From Opitutaceae bacterium (GTDB taxonomy: Bacteria; Verrucomicrobiota; Verrucomicrobiia; Opitutales; Opitutaceae): a stretch of DNA of 64,000 bases. The stretch lies in the NCBI GenBank assembly GCA_019455245.1, contig JACFMR010000003.1:150482-214481 (forward strand), written 5' to 3'. The notes under the pieces are model-generated. The model was given only the letters and a program-made list of their open reading frames with translations, made no database searches and was not told where the DNA came from. Of this stretch, positions 11,441-19,732 are shown in pieces (position 1 is the first letter of the stretch; every line of letters starts with the position of its first letter). The position numbers and the translations under genes were made by a program.

Positions 11441-13003
11441 TTAGAGCAGATCGGCCGCCAGCTCGGCCAGCCGCGAGCGCTCGCCCTTGGTGAGCTTCAC
11501 GTGCGCCGCGAGCGTTTGCCCCTTCATGCGGTTGAAGGCATACACCAGTCCGTTGCTGCGCGAATCCACGTAGGGGTTGTCGATCTGCGCCGGGTCGCCG
11601 ATCAGCACGATCTTCGAGCCCTCGGAAATGCGGGTCAGCACGGTCTTGACCTCGTGCGGCGTGAGCTGCTGCGCCTCGTCGAGAATGAAGAACCGGCGGG
11701 CGATGGAGCGGCCGCGGATGAAGGCCAGCGCCTCGATTTCCACCACGCCGCTGCGCAACAGGCGTTCGTAGGGTTTGAGCAGCGTGGCGCTGCCGTTGCC
11801 ATTGCCGCCGTTGTAGGACGTATGCGCGGGCGCCGGTGCCGCCAACTGGGCCTCCTCGTGCTTGCGCTGCTTTTTCTTGGAAACCTTCTTGGCCGCAAAC
11901 TGCGGGTCCTTGGGCGGCTTGGTCGGCACCAGCACCTCCAGCGCGTCGTAGTAGGGCTGCAGCCACGGCTTCATTTTTTCCTCCAGCGTGCCGGGCAGAA
12001 ATCCGATGTCCTTGCCGAGCGCGATCACCGGCCGGGAAATGGAAACCCCGTCGTAGCGGGCGTTTTCATCCTGCACCTGGTGAAGGGCGCAGGCGATGGA
12101 CAACAGGGTCTTGCCCGTGCCGGCCTTGCCGAAACAGGTCAGCAGTTGGACGCCGTCGTCCAGCAGCGCGTCCATCAGGAACTGCTGCTCGAGATTGCGC
12201 GCGCGGATCGGGATACCGCCCTGGGCTTTCACGAAATCGGGCAGCTTCAACCGGCGCACGAGGCCCTTGCCGTGGTGGCGGGCGGGCATCGTCTTGCCCT
12301 CGTCGGAGCGCAGCAGCACGTATTCGTTGACGGGCAGCCCCCGGGCCGCGGCCGCGTCGAGTTCGAAGTGGCCTTCCGAGCAGAAGCGCTGCAGCTCGTA
12401 GATGGTGACGCCGATCTCGCGATAGCTGGCCTCTTCGATGTCCTCGGGCACCTTGTCGTTCAGGTAGTCCTCCGACTCCAACCCGACCGCGCGGGCCTTG
12501 AGCTGCACGTTCACATCCTTGGTCACGAGGATGGTCGGCGGCGGAAACTGCTCCTGCACAAAGAGCGCCGCGGCGATGATGCGGTTGTCCTTCTTGCTCA
12601 GGTCGGGCAGGATCGCCCGCAGCCGTTGCATGGCGGGCGAGGTGCGGCCCGGGTCAACGAGATAGGGGTTGATGATGATCGAGAGGGTGCCGCCGTGGGG
12701 CAGTTCCACCCCTTCCAGCATGGACCGGGAGTCGGGCAGCAAATCCTGCAGGATGCGATGCACCCGGCGGGCATTGCGGCCCCGCTCGGTGGACTGCTCG
12801 TTCTTGATCGCGTCGAGCTCCTCGAGGACCTCCACCGGGATCGCGAGGTTGTTTTCCTCGAATTTGAAAATCGATTGCGGGTCGTGGAGGAGGACATTCG
12901 TGTCGAGCACAAAGGTCTTCACCTTGGCCGTAATCTTGATCCGCGAATGTGTAACTGTAGCCCCGCGCAGGTTTTCCATCAGGTGTGGATATCTTGTGAA
13001 CAA
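11441..13003 (-). CDS. PIN-PhoH fusion ATPase (PhoH2/YlaK type)
   Basis: 520 residues. The N-terminal PIN domain begins TFVLDTNVLLHDP and has acidic residues in EVLEELDAIK and the later TKDVNVQLKA. The C-terminal PhoH ATPase has Walker A FGKAGTGKTLLS, Walker B FFILDEAQQLTP and the conserved GDPAQIDNPYVD. Such fusions couple an RNA-nuclease fold to an RNA helicase-like ATPase. A lysine-rich insert (AAKKVSKKKQRKHEE) followed by a Gly/Asn-rich stretch sits between two ATPase blocks, which is unusual for the family. Either Met1 or the ATG at 12979 could be the start. It probably heads a leftward transcript with tgt and the GH42-like gene. Confidence 0.93.
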   Translation of the reverse strand: MFTRYPHLMENLRGATVTHSRIKITAKVKTFVLDTNVLLHDPQSIFKFEENNLAIPVEVLEELDAIKNEQSTERGRNARRVHRILQDLLPDSRSMLEGVELPHGGTLSIIINPYLVDPGRTSPAMQRLRAILPDLSKKDNRIIAAALFVQEQFPPPTILVTKDVNVQLKARAVGLESEDYLNDKVPEDIEEASYREIGVTIYELQRFCSEGHFELDAAAARGLPVNEYVLLRSDEGKTMPARHHGKGLVRRLKLPDFVKAQGGIPIRARNLEQQFLMDALLDDGVQLLTCFGKAGTGKTLLSIACALHQVQDENARYDGVSISRPVIALGKDIGFLPGTLEEKMKPWLQPYYDALEVLVPTKPPKDPQFAAKKVSKKKQRKHEEAQLAAPAPAHTSYNGGNGNGSATLLKPYERLLRSGVVEIEALAFIRGRSIARRFFILDEAQQLTPHEVKTVLTRISEGSKIVLIGDPAQIDNPYVDSRSNGLVYAFNRMKGQTLAAHVKLTKGERSRLAELAADLL

Positions 13004-13112
13004 CTCTGCACAAACCGTGCCGGATGTCGATGGTTGAGTTGAGCAGCTAATGAAATCTTTTCATTTTCGTAATACGCCGCCGCGCGCCCCCTGTCAGCCG
13101 CGCCATCCCGCC

Positions 13113-13151
13113 AAAAAAAGAGGCGGACCGCCTACCCCTAAGCGGCCCGCC
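13113..13151 (-). terminator. Rho-independent terminator
   Basis: On the minus strand GGCGGGCCGC, a 10-base loop and GCGGTCCGCC form a 10-bp stem with one mismatch, followed by T-C-T7. It lies about 120 bp after the stop of the small gene at 13272 and upstream of the phoH-like gene, so it ends the former's transcript and insulates the latter. Confidence 0.85.
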
Positions 13152-13271
13152 ATTACTTTCTATACTTACCCCAATATCTCAACCGCTAAGCGGAAGAGAA
13201 ACTGACGTGTGCCAGAATAGACGCGGGTTTCCGGCCAAAGTTTCATCAAAAGTTTCGGCGCCGCGCTTTTT

Positions 13272-13640
13272 TTAATTTTCCGCCCGGGGCCGGGCCGGTT
13301 TCGGCCGCGGCGCCGTCCACAGGCGCAACAGGTATTCGGCGAGATTGCGCATGCTGGTGCGCGCCAGCCCCTCCCGCGCGGCATTGCTGCGAAACGGCTC
13401 CACCACCCCGCTGCGCTCCACGTGGTAGGCCCACAGGTCGGCCTCCAGCCGCCGTGCGGCGGCATGATCGTCAGCTGATTGTTGCGCCGCGTCGCGAACC
13501 TTCTGCTGCCAGAAGTGTCGTTCCTCGGGATGCTGCATCACGTAATCGCACAGGGTCTGTTCGCTCCGGTTCAGGCTCACGCGCCCACGGTGCAATCGCC
13601 GCGCCGAAAAACAACCGCAAAGCCCGGCCCAGCGCGACAT
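13272..13640 (-). CDS. Hypothetical protein (SEQTLCDYVMQHPEERHFW family not recognised)
   Basis: 122 residues at most. A GTG at 13580 giving VSLNRSEQTLC is an alternative start, since the first 20 residues are Arg/Cys-rich and unlike the rest. The core NRSEQTLCDYVMQHPEERHFWQQKVRDAA, LEADLWAYHVERSGVVEPF and TSMRNLAEYLLRLW is helical and amphipathic and looks like real coding sequence. No domain is recognised. It ends before a good terminator and diverges from the coiled-coil gene at 13706. Confidence 0.6.
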   Translation of the reverse strand: MSRWAGLCGCFSARRLHRGRVSLNRSEQTLCDYVMQHPEERHFWQQKVRDAAQQSADDHAAARRLEADLWAYHVERSGVVEPFRSNAAREGLARTSMRNLAEYLLRLWTAPRPKPARPRAEN

Positions 13641-13705
13641 TGCATTTCTGCGGCCGTTTCCCCATTCTCCCTCTCCGTCCGCGTAGCAACCAACCCCGTC
13701 CGACC

Positions 13706-14518
13706 ATGTGGCTTAAACTCAAAGACCAGCTCCCCACCATCATCCTGACGACCGTCATCGTGGTCGTCGCCGCGTTTCTCATCCACCGCCAGACCGTGCG
13801 GGAGATGAATGCCCTGCAACAGGCCGAACTCACCCCGCTGCGCGAGCAAAACGATGCCCTCAAAGCCTCCGCCGAAGACAACCGCCGGCAGATCGCCGCC
13901 ATCGACCAACTGCTCAAGGACGCCATCGCCAAGCGTCAGGCCGACCTCTTCATGACCGAGGAGGAGATCGCCAAGCTCAACCAGGAGAAGGTCGACGCCC
14001 TCGCCGAGGCCATCGCCAAGCGCGTGCAGCCCTACAACCAGCTGCCCTCCACCCCCGAGGAAGCCGAGCAGATGCAGAACGAGCAGATCGACAAGGTCTC
14101 CGCCCGCATGGCCGAGCGCATCAATCCCATCCTCGCCGAAATGTCGCAGGACCAGAACCTCACCCGCGAGTCCATCGAGCGCTACAGCCAACGCATCTCC
14201 GATCAGGTCGGCAACGTCCTCACCGCCGAACTCGCGAAGAACCAGCAGCTCAACAACAACCTCATGGAGACCCAGGCCGCCGCGCAGGACGCCCTCAAGC
14301 TCTCGCACGAACTCACCGCGCTCTACCTCAGCTCCATCAAGGACCAGGGCCTCATCACCCGCCTGCTCACCCTCCCCGCCAACGTCGTCAAGGACGTCGC
14401 CCATTTCAACATCATCGACAAGCGCGACAAGGATCAGGTCGCCGAGGAACTCGTCGCCAAGATGACCGAGATCGACGAACGCCTGAAAACCATCCAGGAG
14501 CAACAGCCCCAAAAGTAA
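13706..14518 (+). CDS. Membrane-anchored coiled-coil protein of unknown function
   Basis: 270 residues starting MWLKLKDQLPT, with one N-terminal transmembrane helix (IILTTVIVVVAAFLI) and then a long Gln/Glu/Ala-rich helical region without glycine-rich domains, which predicts a periplasmic coiled coil. Segments such as REQNDALKASAEDNRRQIAAID and EMSQDQNLTRESIERYSQRISDQ show heptad-like spacing. No known family is recognised; an envelope-spanning or scaffold role is only a guess. It is monocistronic and followed by a hairpin terminator. Confidence 0.8.
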   Translation: MWLKLKDQLPTIILTTVIVVVAAFLIHRQTVREMNALQQAELTPLREQNDALKASAEDNRRQIAAIDQLLKDAIAKRQADLFMTEEEIAKLNQEKVDALAEAIAKRVQPYNQLPSTPEEAEQMQNEQIDKVSARMAERINPILAEMSQDQNLTRESIERYSQRISDQVGNVLTAELAKNQQLNNNLMETQAAAQDALKLSHELTALYLSSIKDQGLITRLLTLPANVVKDVAHFNIIDKRDKDQVAEELVAKMTEIDERLKTIQEQQPQK

Positions 14519-14628
14519 GTCCCGCCGCGGCTCAGGTCAGTCCGCGCGGAAGGAAGCCCCACTTCCGCCCCGACACCCGCGCATTCCCCGTCCGTTCGCG
14601 CCTCCTCCTGTCCCTCCGCCACCCAATC

Positions 14629-14658
14629 AAGTGTCACGTAATACGTGACACTTTTTTA
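14629..14658 (+). terminator. Palindrome with T6 tail, likely terminator
   Basis: AAGTGTCACGTA, one central A and TACGTGACACTT form a perfect 12-bp stem followed by a run of six T. It lies 110 bp after the coiled-coil gene. The same 25-bp palindrome is repeated at 14782-14806 inside a longer one, so it may belong to a repeat family that serves as a terminator here. Confidence 0.7.
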
Positions 14659-14774
14659 GTCACCTTCAAGGTCAGCGCGCTGCCACGAGCCACGGATTCG
14701 CTGCATCTCTTCAGCTCCGAAGCGATCCTTACAAATTCGTAGTTCCCTATCCGCATGTTAGTTATGCATCGCCA

Positions 14775-14813
14775 CCAAGCAAAGTGTCACGTAATACGTG
14801 ACACTTTGCTTGG
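14775..14813. repeat. 39-bp perfect palindrome, second copy of the GTGTCACGTA element
   Basis: Arms of 19 bp (from CCAAGCAAAGTGTCACGTA) flank one central base. The inner 25 bp are identical to 14629-14653. It sits between the convergent coiled-coil and TonB receptor genes and could end transcription from either side, though no T-run follows. The rest of the gap 14519-14899 shows nothing coding. Confidence 0.75.
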
Positions 14814-14899
14814 GAGCTTTCACGGATTGATGCGCGGATTCAGCGGGTTGCGTGCAGGGCGTTGCATCGGGCTTCGCACGGGCGTTGCATCGGGTTGGT

Positions 14900-16801
14900 T
14901 TACCAGTGCAGGCGGGTGCCCAGCGTCCAGCCGGTGCCGGGCATCGGGTAGCCCGGGCGGTAACGGTAGTCGCGATCCAGCAGGTTTTCACCCGCGAGGA
15001 ACACCTCGCCACGCTCGAAATCCCAGGACAGCCGCGCGTTCACGAGGACGAAGGCCCCCACGCGTTCGGTGTTCACCGCCGCACCGGCCCGCGCCTGAGA
15101 ACCGGCGTATTGCGCCGCCGTGTAGCTGCCGTCGACATTCAGCGTCAGCCGGTCCGTCATCCGCCAAGTCAACCCGCCCGCCAGGGACCATTCCGGCGCA
15201 TACGGGAGATCGTCCGGGGTGACGTCGAGCCGGGAAATTCCGGCAAACAGCACCACCCGCTCATGCGGCCGCACCGTCACGCTCAACTCCGCGCCTTGGG
15301 TGCGGAACCGCTCGACATTGATGAACCGGAAGGGCGGCGGGGGCGGAGGCACGAAAACATAGCGGTCGCGCCCCTCGTTGCGGAAAAACGTCAGCTCCAC
15401 CGCCGTGCCGCGCGCAAACTCGCCGCGCCAGCCGAGCTCGTATTGGTCGAGCTTTTCGGGGCGCAGCGTCCGCCAGCTTTGACCAAGCGCCGGGATCGCC
15501 ACGGTGGAAAACGCCGCGACCTCGAGCCCGGGAAACTTCACCGCGCGGTTGGCCGCCGCATGCCACTGCATCGCCCCGCGTTTCAACACCAATCCCGCCT
15601 CCGCCCCGCTCGCCCGGCCAAACTCATCATGCTCATACCAACGTGCCCCCACCGACGGCGTGAGCTCCCACTCCCCCGCGGTCCAGGTGCGGCTCCAACC
15701 CGCATAGGCCGAAAACAGCGTGAATGTTTCCGGGCCAAACGTCACCGTCGGCGCCGCCCCCGGCGGCACCGAGTCTGATCGCCCGCGCATGGCATCGTAA
15801 TCCGTGCCGACCACAAACTCACCCGGCGCCACCGCCAGCGTTTCCCGCCAACGCACCCCGGACAGCCGGTAATCGTTCAGGCTGTCGGCGTTGGCCGAGG
15901 TCGTGCGGCGCAACCAGTCGCCCTCGCCCTCATTCAGGTAGGCCTTGAGGTGACCCGACGCGCGTTCGCCCGACCACGACAACGTGAGCGCATGCAGGTT
16001 GCTCGCGGTCAAATAAACATCGCCGCGCGTCGCGGGCAGACCGGCGCCGGTCTCGGGCCCGGGATCCGTCGCCGCATTGTCGGTGCGGTTGAACAGATAA
16101 CGCAGCTCCCAGTCCGCGGCCGGCCGCCAGCCGAGATGCAGCAGCGTGCTGTTGAGCTCGCCGTCCGCGTCGGGCCGGTGCCCTTCGGCCTGGCGACGGC
16201 TCTGCATCGCGTAAACATTGAACGCCTCGTCCTTGAAGCCCGCCGCCACCTTCGCGCCGCGCAGGCCGTGACTGCCTGCCAAAAGCATCGCGTCGGCCGA
16301 AAAGCCCGGTGTCACCGCGCGCGGCGGCGTGATATCGACCGACGCAAACTGATTGCCCGCCGCCACCGGGCTCGCGCGGTGCGACACCGCGATGTGCGCC
16401 GCAGCATCGACCGACATCAGGTCGAGCAACGGGTGATTGAAGACCGCGTTGTAGTTCGGCACGCCATCCACCAATGTCACCACCTCGCCGCCGGGCCGGC
16501 TCGAGCCCAGACCGCGGATCAGCACCGCGCCGCCCTCGCCGCCGCCAAACGCCCCCACGGGATTGTAGCGCGTGATTGTGACCCCCGGGGTACGCCGCAG
16601 CGCCGACGCGATGTCATGCGCATTGAGCGCCCCGATCTGGTCCGCACCGACCAACGTCGTGCGGTTCGCGCGATCATCAAGCCGGGTGCCTTCGACGATC
16701 GGAGTGGCCGAAACTTCCACGGCCTCCAACTGCACCGGCTGCGCCAGGGCGGTGGCAGAAAAAATCAGCGCGAGGCTGCTCCCAACAAAAACGTGCTTCA
16801 T
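14900..16801 (-). CDS. TonB-dependent outer-membrane receptor
   Basis: 633 residues, starting MKHVFVGSSLALIFSATALAQ (signal peptide). The plug domain begins LEAVEVSATPI and runs through ALRRTPGVTITRYN, GAVLIRGLGSSRPGGEVVTLVDGVPNY. The barrel ends with GENLLDRDYRYRPGYPMPG and terminal aromatic Trp (LGTRLHW), as needed for BAM assembly. A proline run VFVPPPPPPFRF lies in an extracellular-loop position. It follows the HAD phosphatase gene by 50 bp and is likely co-transcribed with it. The substrate is unknown; size and layout are close to BtuB-like vitamin receptors. Confidence 0.93.
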   Translation of the reverse strand: MKHVFVGSSLALIFSATALAQPVQLEAVEVSATPIVEGTRLDDRANRTTLVGADQIGALNAHDIASALRRTPGVTITRYNPVGAFGGGEGGAVLIRGLGSSRPGGEVVTLVDGVPNYNAVFNHPLLDLMSVDAAAHIAVSHRASPVAAGNQFASVDITPPRAVTPGFSADAMLLAGSHGLRGAKVAAGFKDEAFNVYAMQSRRQAEGHRPDADGELNSTLLHLGWRPAADWELRYLFNRTDNAATDPGPETGAGLPATRGDVYLTASNLHALTLSWSGERASGHLKAYLNEGEGDWLRRTTSANADSLNDYRLSGVRWRETLAVAPGEFVVGTDYDAMRGRSDSVPPGAAPTVTFGPETFTLFSAYAGWSRTWTAGEWELTPSVGARWYEHDEFGRASGAEAGLVLKRGAMQWHAAANRAVKFPGLEVAAFSTVAIPALGQSWRTLRPEKLDQYELGWRGEFARGTAVELTFFRNEGRDRYVFVPPPPPPFRFINVERFRTQGAELSVTVRPHERVVLFAGISRLDVTPDDLPYAPEWSLAGGLTWRMTDRLTLNVDGSYTAAQYAGSQARAGAAVNTERVGAFVLVNARLSWDFERGEVFLAGENLLDRDYRYRPGYPMPGTGWTLGTRLHW

Positions 16802-16851
16802 GCCCGTGCCGTCATGGCGCAACCGCCGCCGCCTGTCGCGCCCCGACTGTG

Positions 16852-17508
16852 TCATTCGATCCGGTAAAACGGATTGGGCACCTTGAACGTTTTCTCCGCC
16901 GCGCCGCCGGCGAGGTCGCTTTCCTGGTCGCCCACGTTGGCGATGATGATCCAGCCCGCGCGCTCGAGTTCGCGCCGCGCCCCGGTCTTGAACACCCGGG
17001 TGTTGGTCCGCGTGTCGTTCGGTTGCATCAGCAGTTCCACATAGTCGGCGTAGCCGATGGCGCGCAGGTTGCGCTCGGTGCCGGGACGGTCGCTCTCCTT
17101 GCGGCCGGTGATGAAAAACACCGCGACATCGAGCCGGCGCGCCAATTGGTAAACCTCGAGCACCGGGCCGATGGGTTGCGCCGCGGCCTCGGCCACCCAG
17201 TCGTCCCACATGGCCGGCAGGTAGCCGAAATCCATCTCCCGCATGTGCGGCAGGTTGGTGAGCGCCGTCTCGTCGATGTCGAGCACCAGCGCCAGCTTTT
17301 CCCCTTCACGTCGCTGCGAGGCCCGGTCCGTGATCCAGGCCTTCGCCTCATCCGCGACCCCGGCAACCTCCCGCCCGTAGTTGCCCGAATCGACATAGTA
17401 GAGCACCGCGGCCTTGGCGGTGGACAGGTTGAGCGGTTCGGCCACCGGCGCCACGAGGTGCAAGCCCGCCGCCAGTAAAACCAGCCCGGACCATCGGATC
17501 AATTTCAT
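16852..17508 (-). CDS. Secreted HAD-family (class IIIB) acid phosphatase
   Basis: 218 residues from MKLIRWSGLVLLAAGLHLVAPVAE, a signal sequence. HAD motif I is LVLDIDETALTN (nucleophile Asp and Asp+2), motif II FFITGRKE, then a Lys-bearing segment and motif IV IIANVGDQESDLAGG. This matches the e(P4)/plant acid phosphatase branch, which removes phosphate from nucleotides or phosphorylated vitamins at the cell surface. Being the first gene before a TonB receptor, it may dephosphorylate the ligand before import, which is inference. Confidence 0.9.
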   Translation of the reverse strand: MKLIRWSGLVLLAAGLHLVAPVAEPLNLSTAKAAVLYYVDSGNYGREVAGVADEAKAWITDRASQRREGEKLALVLDIDETALTNLPHMREMDFGYLPAMWDDWVAEAAAQPIGPVLEVYQLARRLDVAVFFITGRKESDRPGTERNLRAIGYADYVELLMQPNDTRTNTRVFKTGARRELERAGWIIIANVGDQESDLAGGAAEKTFKVPNPFYRIE

Positions 17509-17696
17509 GGCGGCAATGTGCACGCCCCGGCAATGACTGCAAGAGGGACGACAAGGCCACGACCTACCCGACCTGCATCGACCAAACCGCCGGGCAGAGG
17601 GATCGGCCCGACCACCTCACGCAGACATCACGCGTGCGGGACAGTCGGAAAACCGCACTAACGGGTTGAGCTTCCCCCGCCGGTTGTGCGTGATGC

Positions 17697-18695
17697 GTGG
17701 TCATGGCCTATCTCCCCGCTTCCGATCGTTACCAACGCCTGTCCTACCAACGCTGCGGTCGCAGCGGCCTGCAGTTGCCCGTCGTGTCGCTCGGCCTGTG
17801 GCACAATTTCGGCGGCGTTGATCCCCTCGAAAACCAGCGCGCGCTCCTGCGCCACGCCTTCGACCTCGGCATCACGCATTTTGACCTCGCCAACAACTAC
17901 GGCCCGCCTCCCGGCTCGGCCGAGGAGAACTTCGGCAAAATCCTGCGCGAGGATTTCGCGGGGCTGCGCGACGAACTCGTGATCTCCACCAAGGCCGGCT
18001 ACCGCATGTGGCCGGGCCCCTACGGTGACTGGGGCTCGCGCAAATACCTGCTCACCTCGCTCGAGCAGAGCCTGCGCCGCATGGGCACCGATTACGTCGA
18101 CATCTTTTACCATCACCGGCCCGATCCCGAGACGCCGCTTGAGGAGACGATGGGCGCGCTCGCCGCCGCCGTGCGCAGCGGCAAGGCGGTCTACGCCGGC
18201 ATCTCCAACTACGACGCCGCCCGCACCCGCGCCGCCGCCAAGCTGCTGCGCGAAATGGGCGTGCCGCTGCTCATCCACCAGCCCGTTTACAACATGTTCA
18301 ACCGCTGGGTGGAACCCGAGCTTCTGCCCGCGCTCGCCGACGTCGGCGCCGGTTGCATCCCCTTCTCGCCGCTCGCGCAGGGCCTGCTGACCAACCGCTA
18401 CCTCGACGGCATCCCCGCCGACTCACGCGCGGCCAAGCCCAGCGGTTTCCTGAAAAGCGACAACGTCACGCCCGCGGTCCTCAACAAGGTCCGCGCGCTC
18501 AACGAACTCGCCCAGGCGCGGGGCGCCACCCTCGCGCAATTCGCCGTGCTCTGGCTGCTGCGCCGCCCGGAAATCACCACCGTGCTCATCGGCGCCAGCA
18601 AGGTCGCCCAGCTCGACGACATCCACGCCGGCGTGCAACTCCCCGCACTGACCACGGAGGAAATCGCCGCGGTCGAAACCATTCTGGCCGCTTGA
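17697..18695 (+). CDS. yghZ: YghZ-type aldo-keto reductase (L-glyceraldehyde 3-phosphate reductase)
   Basis: 332 residues, NADPH-dependent (alpha/beta)8 reductase. The stretches SLGLWHNFGG, AFDLGITHFDLANNYG, GSAEENFGKILREDF, STKAGYRMWPGPYG and DIFYHHRPDP closely follow E. coli YghZ, which detoxifies L-glyceraldehyde 3-phosphate and methylglyoxal. The catalytic tetrad is visible as Asp in FDLANNY with the Tyr, Lys in STKAGY and His in YHHRPD. The start could also be the ATG at 17703. It is divergent from the phosphatase gene and appears monocistronic. Confidence 0.93.
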   Translation: MVMAYLPASDRYQRLSYQRCGRSGLQLPVVSLGLWHNFGGVDPLENQRALLRHAFDLGITHFDLANNYGPPPGSAEENFGKILREDFAGLRDELVISTKAGYRMWPGPYGDWGSRKYLLTSLEQSLRRMGTDYVDIFYHHRPDPETPLEETMGALAAAVRSGKAVYAGISNYDAARTRAAAKLLREMGVPLLIHQPVYNMFNRWVEPELLPALADVGAGCIPFSPLAQGLLTNRYLDGIPADSRAAKPSGFLKSDNVTPAVLNKVRALNELAQARGATLAQFAVLWLLRRPEITTVLIGASKVAQLDDIHAGVQLPALTTEEIAAVETILAA

Positions 18696-18736
18696 TATTG
18701 ATCTCACGCGGAAACGCTGAGTCGCAAAGAATCAAG

Positions 18737-18760
18737 GTAGGGCGACCCGTCCCCGGGGAG
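18737..18760 (+). repeat. GTAGGGC REP-like palindrome
   Basis: GTAGGGCGACCCGTCCCCGG followed by GGAG; GTAG head and an imperfect GC-rich stem. Relatives occur at 24529, 26967, 27073 and 35727. Next to it (18787-18855) is a decayed GCTGATCTGCGCTGATGTTC-type sequence also echoed near 24455 and 27155. The gap 18696-18989 shows nothing coding. Confidence 0.55.
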
Positions 18761-18952
18761 CCGATCATGAAACCAGCCGAGCTTTGAACCGCTGATCTGC
18801 GCTGATGTTCGCTGATTCCCATCTGTGAACATCCGCGCAGATCCGCGGGGAAAGTAGTTCTGGTTTGGCCACGAAAAGGCACAAAAAGCACGACAAGGGT
18901 TTGGGCATGTAGCCGCGCTGGAAGTGAAACGACAGCGTGGCCGGCCTCCGCT

Positions 18953-18977
18953 GTAGCCGGCCGCGGTGAGGCCGGTC
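18953..18977 (+). repeat. GTAGCCGGCC REP-like palindrome bordering the island
   Basis: GTAG head followed by CCGGCCGCGGTGAGGCCGG, an imperfect stem. Near-identical copies lie at 23327-23351 and 24365-24389 (inverted) and 24294-24318 (direct), so the copies sit on both sides of the toxin-antitoxin/helicase island. It starts 13 bp outside the intact vsr stop. Confidence 0.7.
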
Positions 18978-18989
18978 GGGGCTTCGCGC

Positions 18990-19451
18990 TCACGCGCTTC
19001 GTCCCAATGTTCGGTTGAGTCTGCGGACAAGCTTCGCCTCATCCCGACGAAGTAATTCGTGCTCCCAAACACGCACCACCGTCCAACCATCTGCGCGCAG
19101 GGTGCGGTTGACGCGGCGGTCCCGCGCGCGGTTGCCCGCGATCTTCTCACGCCAGAAATTCGCGATGGTCCGCGGCTGCGTCGCATGCTTGGGACAGCCG
19201 TGCCAGAAACACCCGTCCACAAACACCGCTGCTTTCATCTTGGGAAAAACAAAGTCCGGCCTGACCGAAAACGGCTTGGTCAGCCCTCTGCCTTCAGTCC
19301 TCGGCCCTCGGATGACACAGCCCCGCCGCCAGCCGGTGATTCCGTTCGTCCGGAAAATCCGGATCAGCCGTAGCTCGGTGCCCTCATTGCCCGCGCTCCG
19401 GATGCGGGACATCACGTCGGAACGCTTCTGCTTGTTGAAGATGTCGGGCAT
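18990..19451 (-). CDS. vsr: Very short patch repair endonuclease (Vsr)
   Basis: 153 residues. Nicks DNA 5' of T:G mismatches, usually alongside a cytosine-5 methylase. Motifs: DIFNKQKRSDVMSRIRSAGNEGTELRL (N-terminal signature with Asp/Glu), RPDFVFPKMKAAVFVDGCFWHGCPKHA (metal-binding Asp and zinc Cys/His) and WTVVRVWEHEL. An insert of about 15 residues (VIRGPRTEGRGLTKPF) interrupts GWRRG and RPDF, where other family members run straight on; it comes from a short low-complexity GGCCGAGG/ACTGAAGG sequence. It follows the RelE/ParE toxin by 14 bp and no methylase is nearby. Activity is uncertain because of the insert. Confidence 0.88.
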   Translation of the reverse strand: MPDIFNKQKRSDVMSRIRSAGNEGTELRLIRIFRTNGITGWRRGCVIRGPRTEGRGLTKPFSVRPDFVFPKMKAAVFVDGCFWHGCPKHATQPRTIANFWREKIAGNRARDRRVNRTLRADGWTVVRVWEHELLRRDEAKLVRRLNRTLGRSA

Positions 19452-19465
19452 GGTGCTGGCGCAGA

Positions 19466-19723
19466 TCAGCGATAAATCTCGCCGCGGTGCCCCATAGCCA
19501 ACAGATGGATTTCGTTGCGACTGACATCGAAGGTGTAGATGACCCGGTAGTCACCGATGCGCAGCCGGTAACGGTTGCCTCCGGTCATGCGGTAGTGGGG
19601 ATAGGTGGCGAGACGGCTGCCCATATCATCGAGTCTGGCCTCAATTCTCCGGCGCAGTTCTTCAGGCAACTTGAGGAAAGCTTCGTCGAACGGCGTGTAA
19701 TAGATTTGCAGCGCCCGACTCAT
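19466..19723 (-). CDS. RelE/ParE-family toxin
   Basis: 85 residues with the typical fold order: FDEAFLKLPEELRRRIEARLDDM helices, then strands YRMTGGNRYRLRIGDYRVIYTFD and IHLLAMGHRGEIYR. The RLRIGDYRVIY and terminal GHRGEIYR signatures are standard for ribosome-dependent mRNase or gyrase-type toxins of this superfamily. The antitoxin gene ends 9 bp upstream, in the usual antitoxin-first order. The target cannot be decided from sequence. Confidence 0.92.
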   Translation of the reverse strand: MSRALQIYYTPFDEAFLKLPEELRRRIEARLDDMGSRLATYPHYRMTGGNRYRLRIGDYRVIYTFDVSRNEIHLLAMGHRGEIYR

Positions 19724-19732
19724 GGCAGGCGT

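Noticed and set aside
11501..13042. 513-codon open frame opposite the PIN-PhoH gene
   Set aside because: Antisense shadow; no domain.
17570..17690. TPP riboswitch before the phosphatase gene
   Set aside because: No CTGAGA or ACCTGAT core elements are present; only a weak cobalamin-like resemblance remains, listed as a finding.
18704..19222. 172-codon minus-strand frame overlapping vsr
   Set aside because: Out-of-frame shadow of vsr plus repeat sequence.
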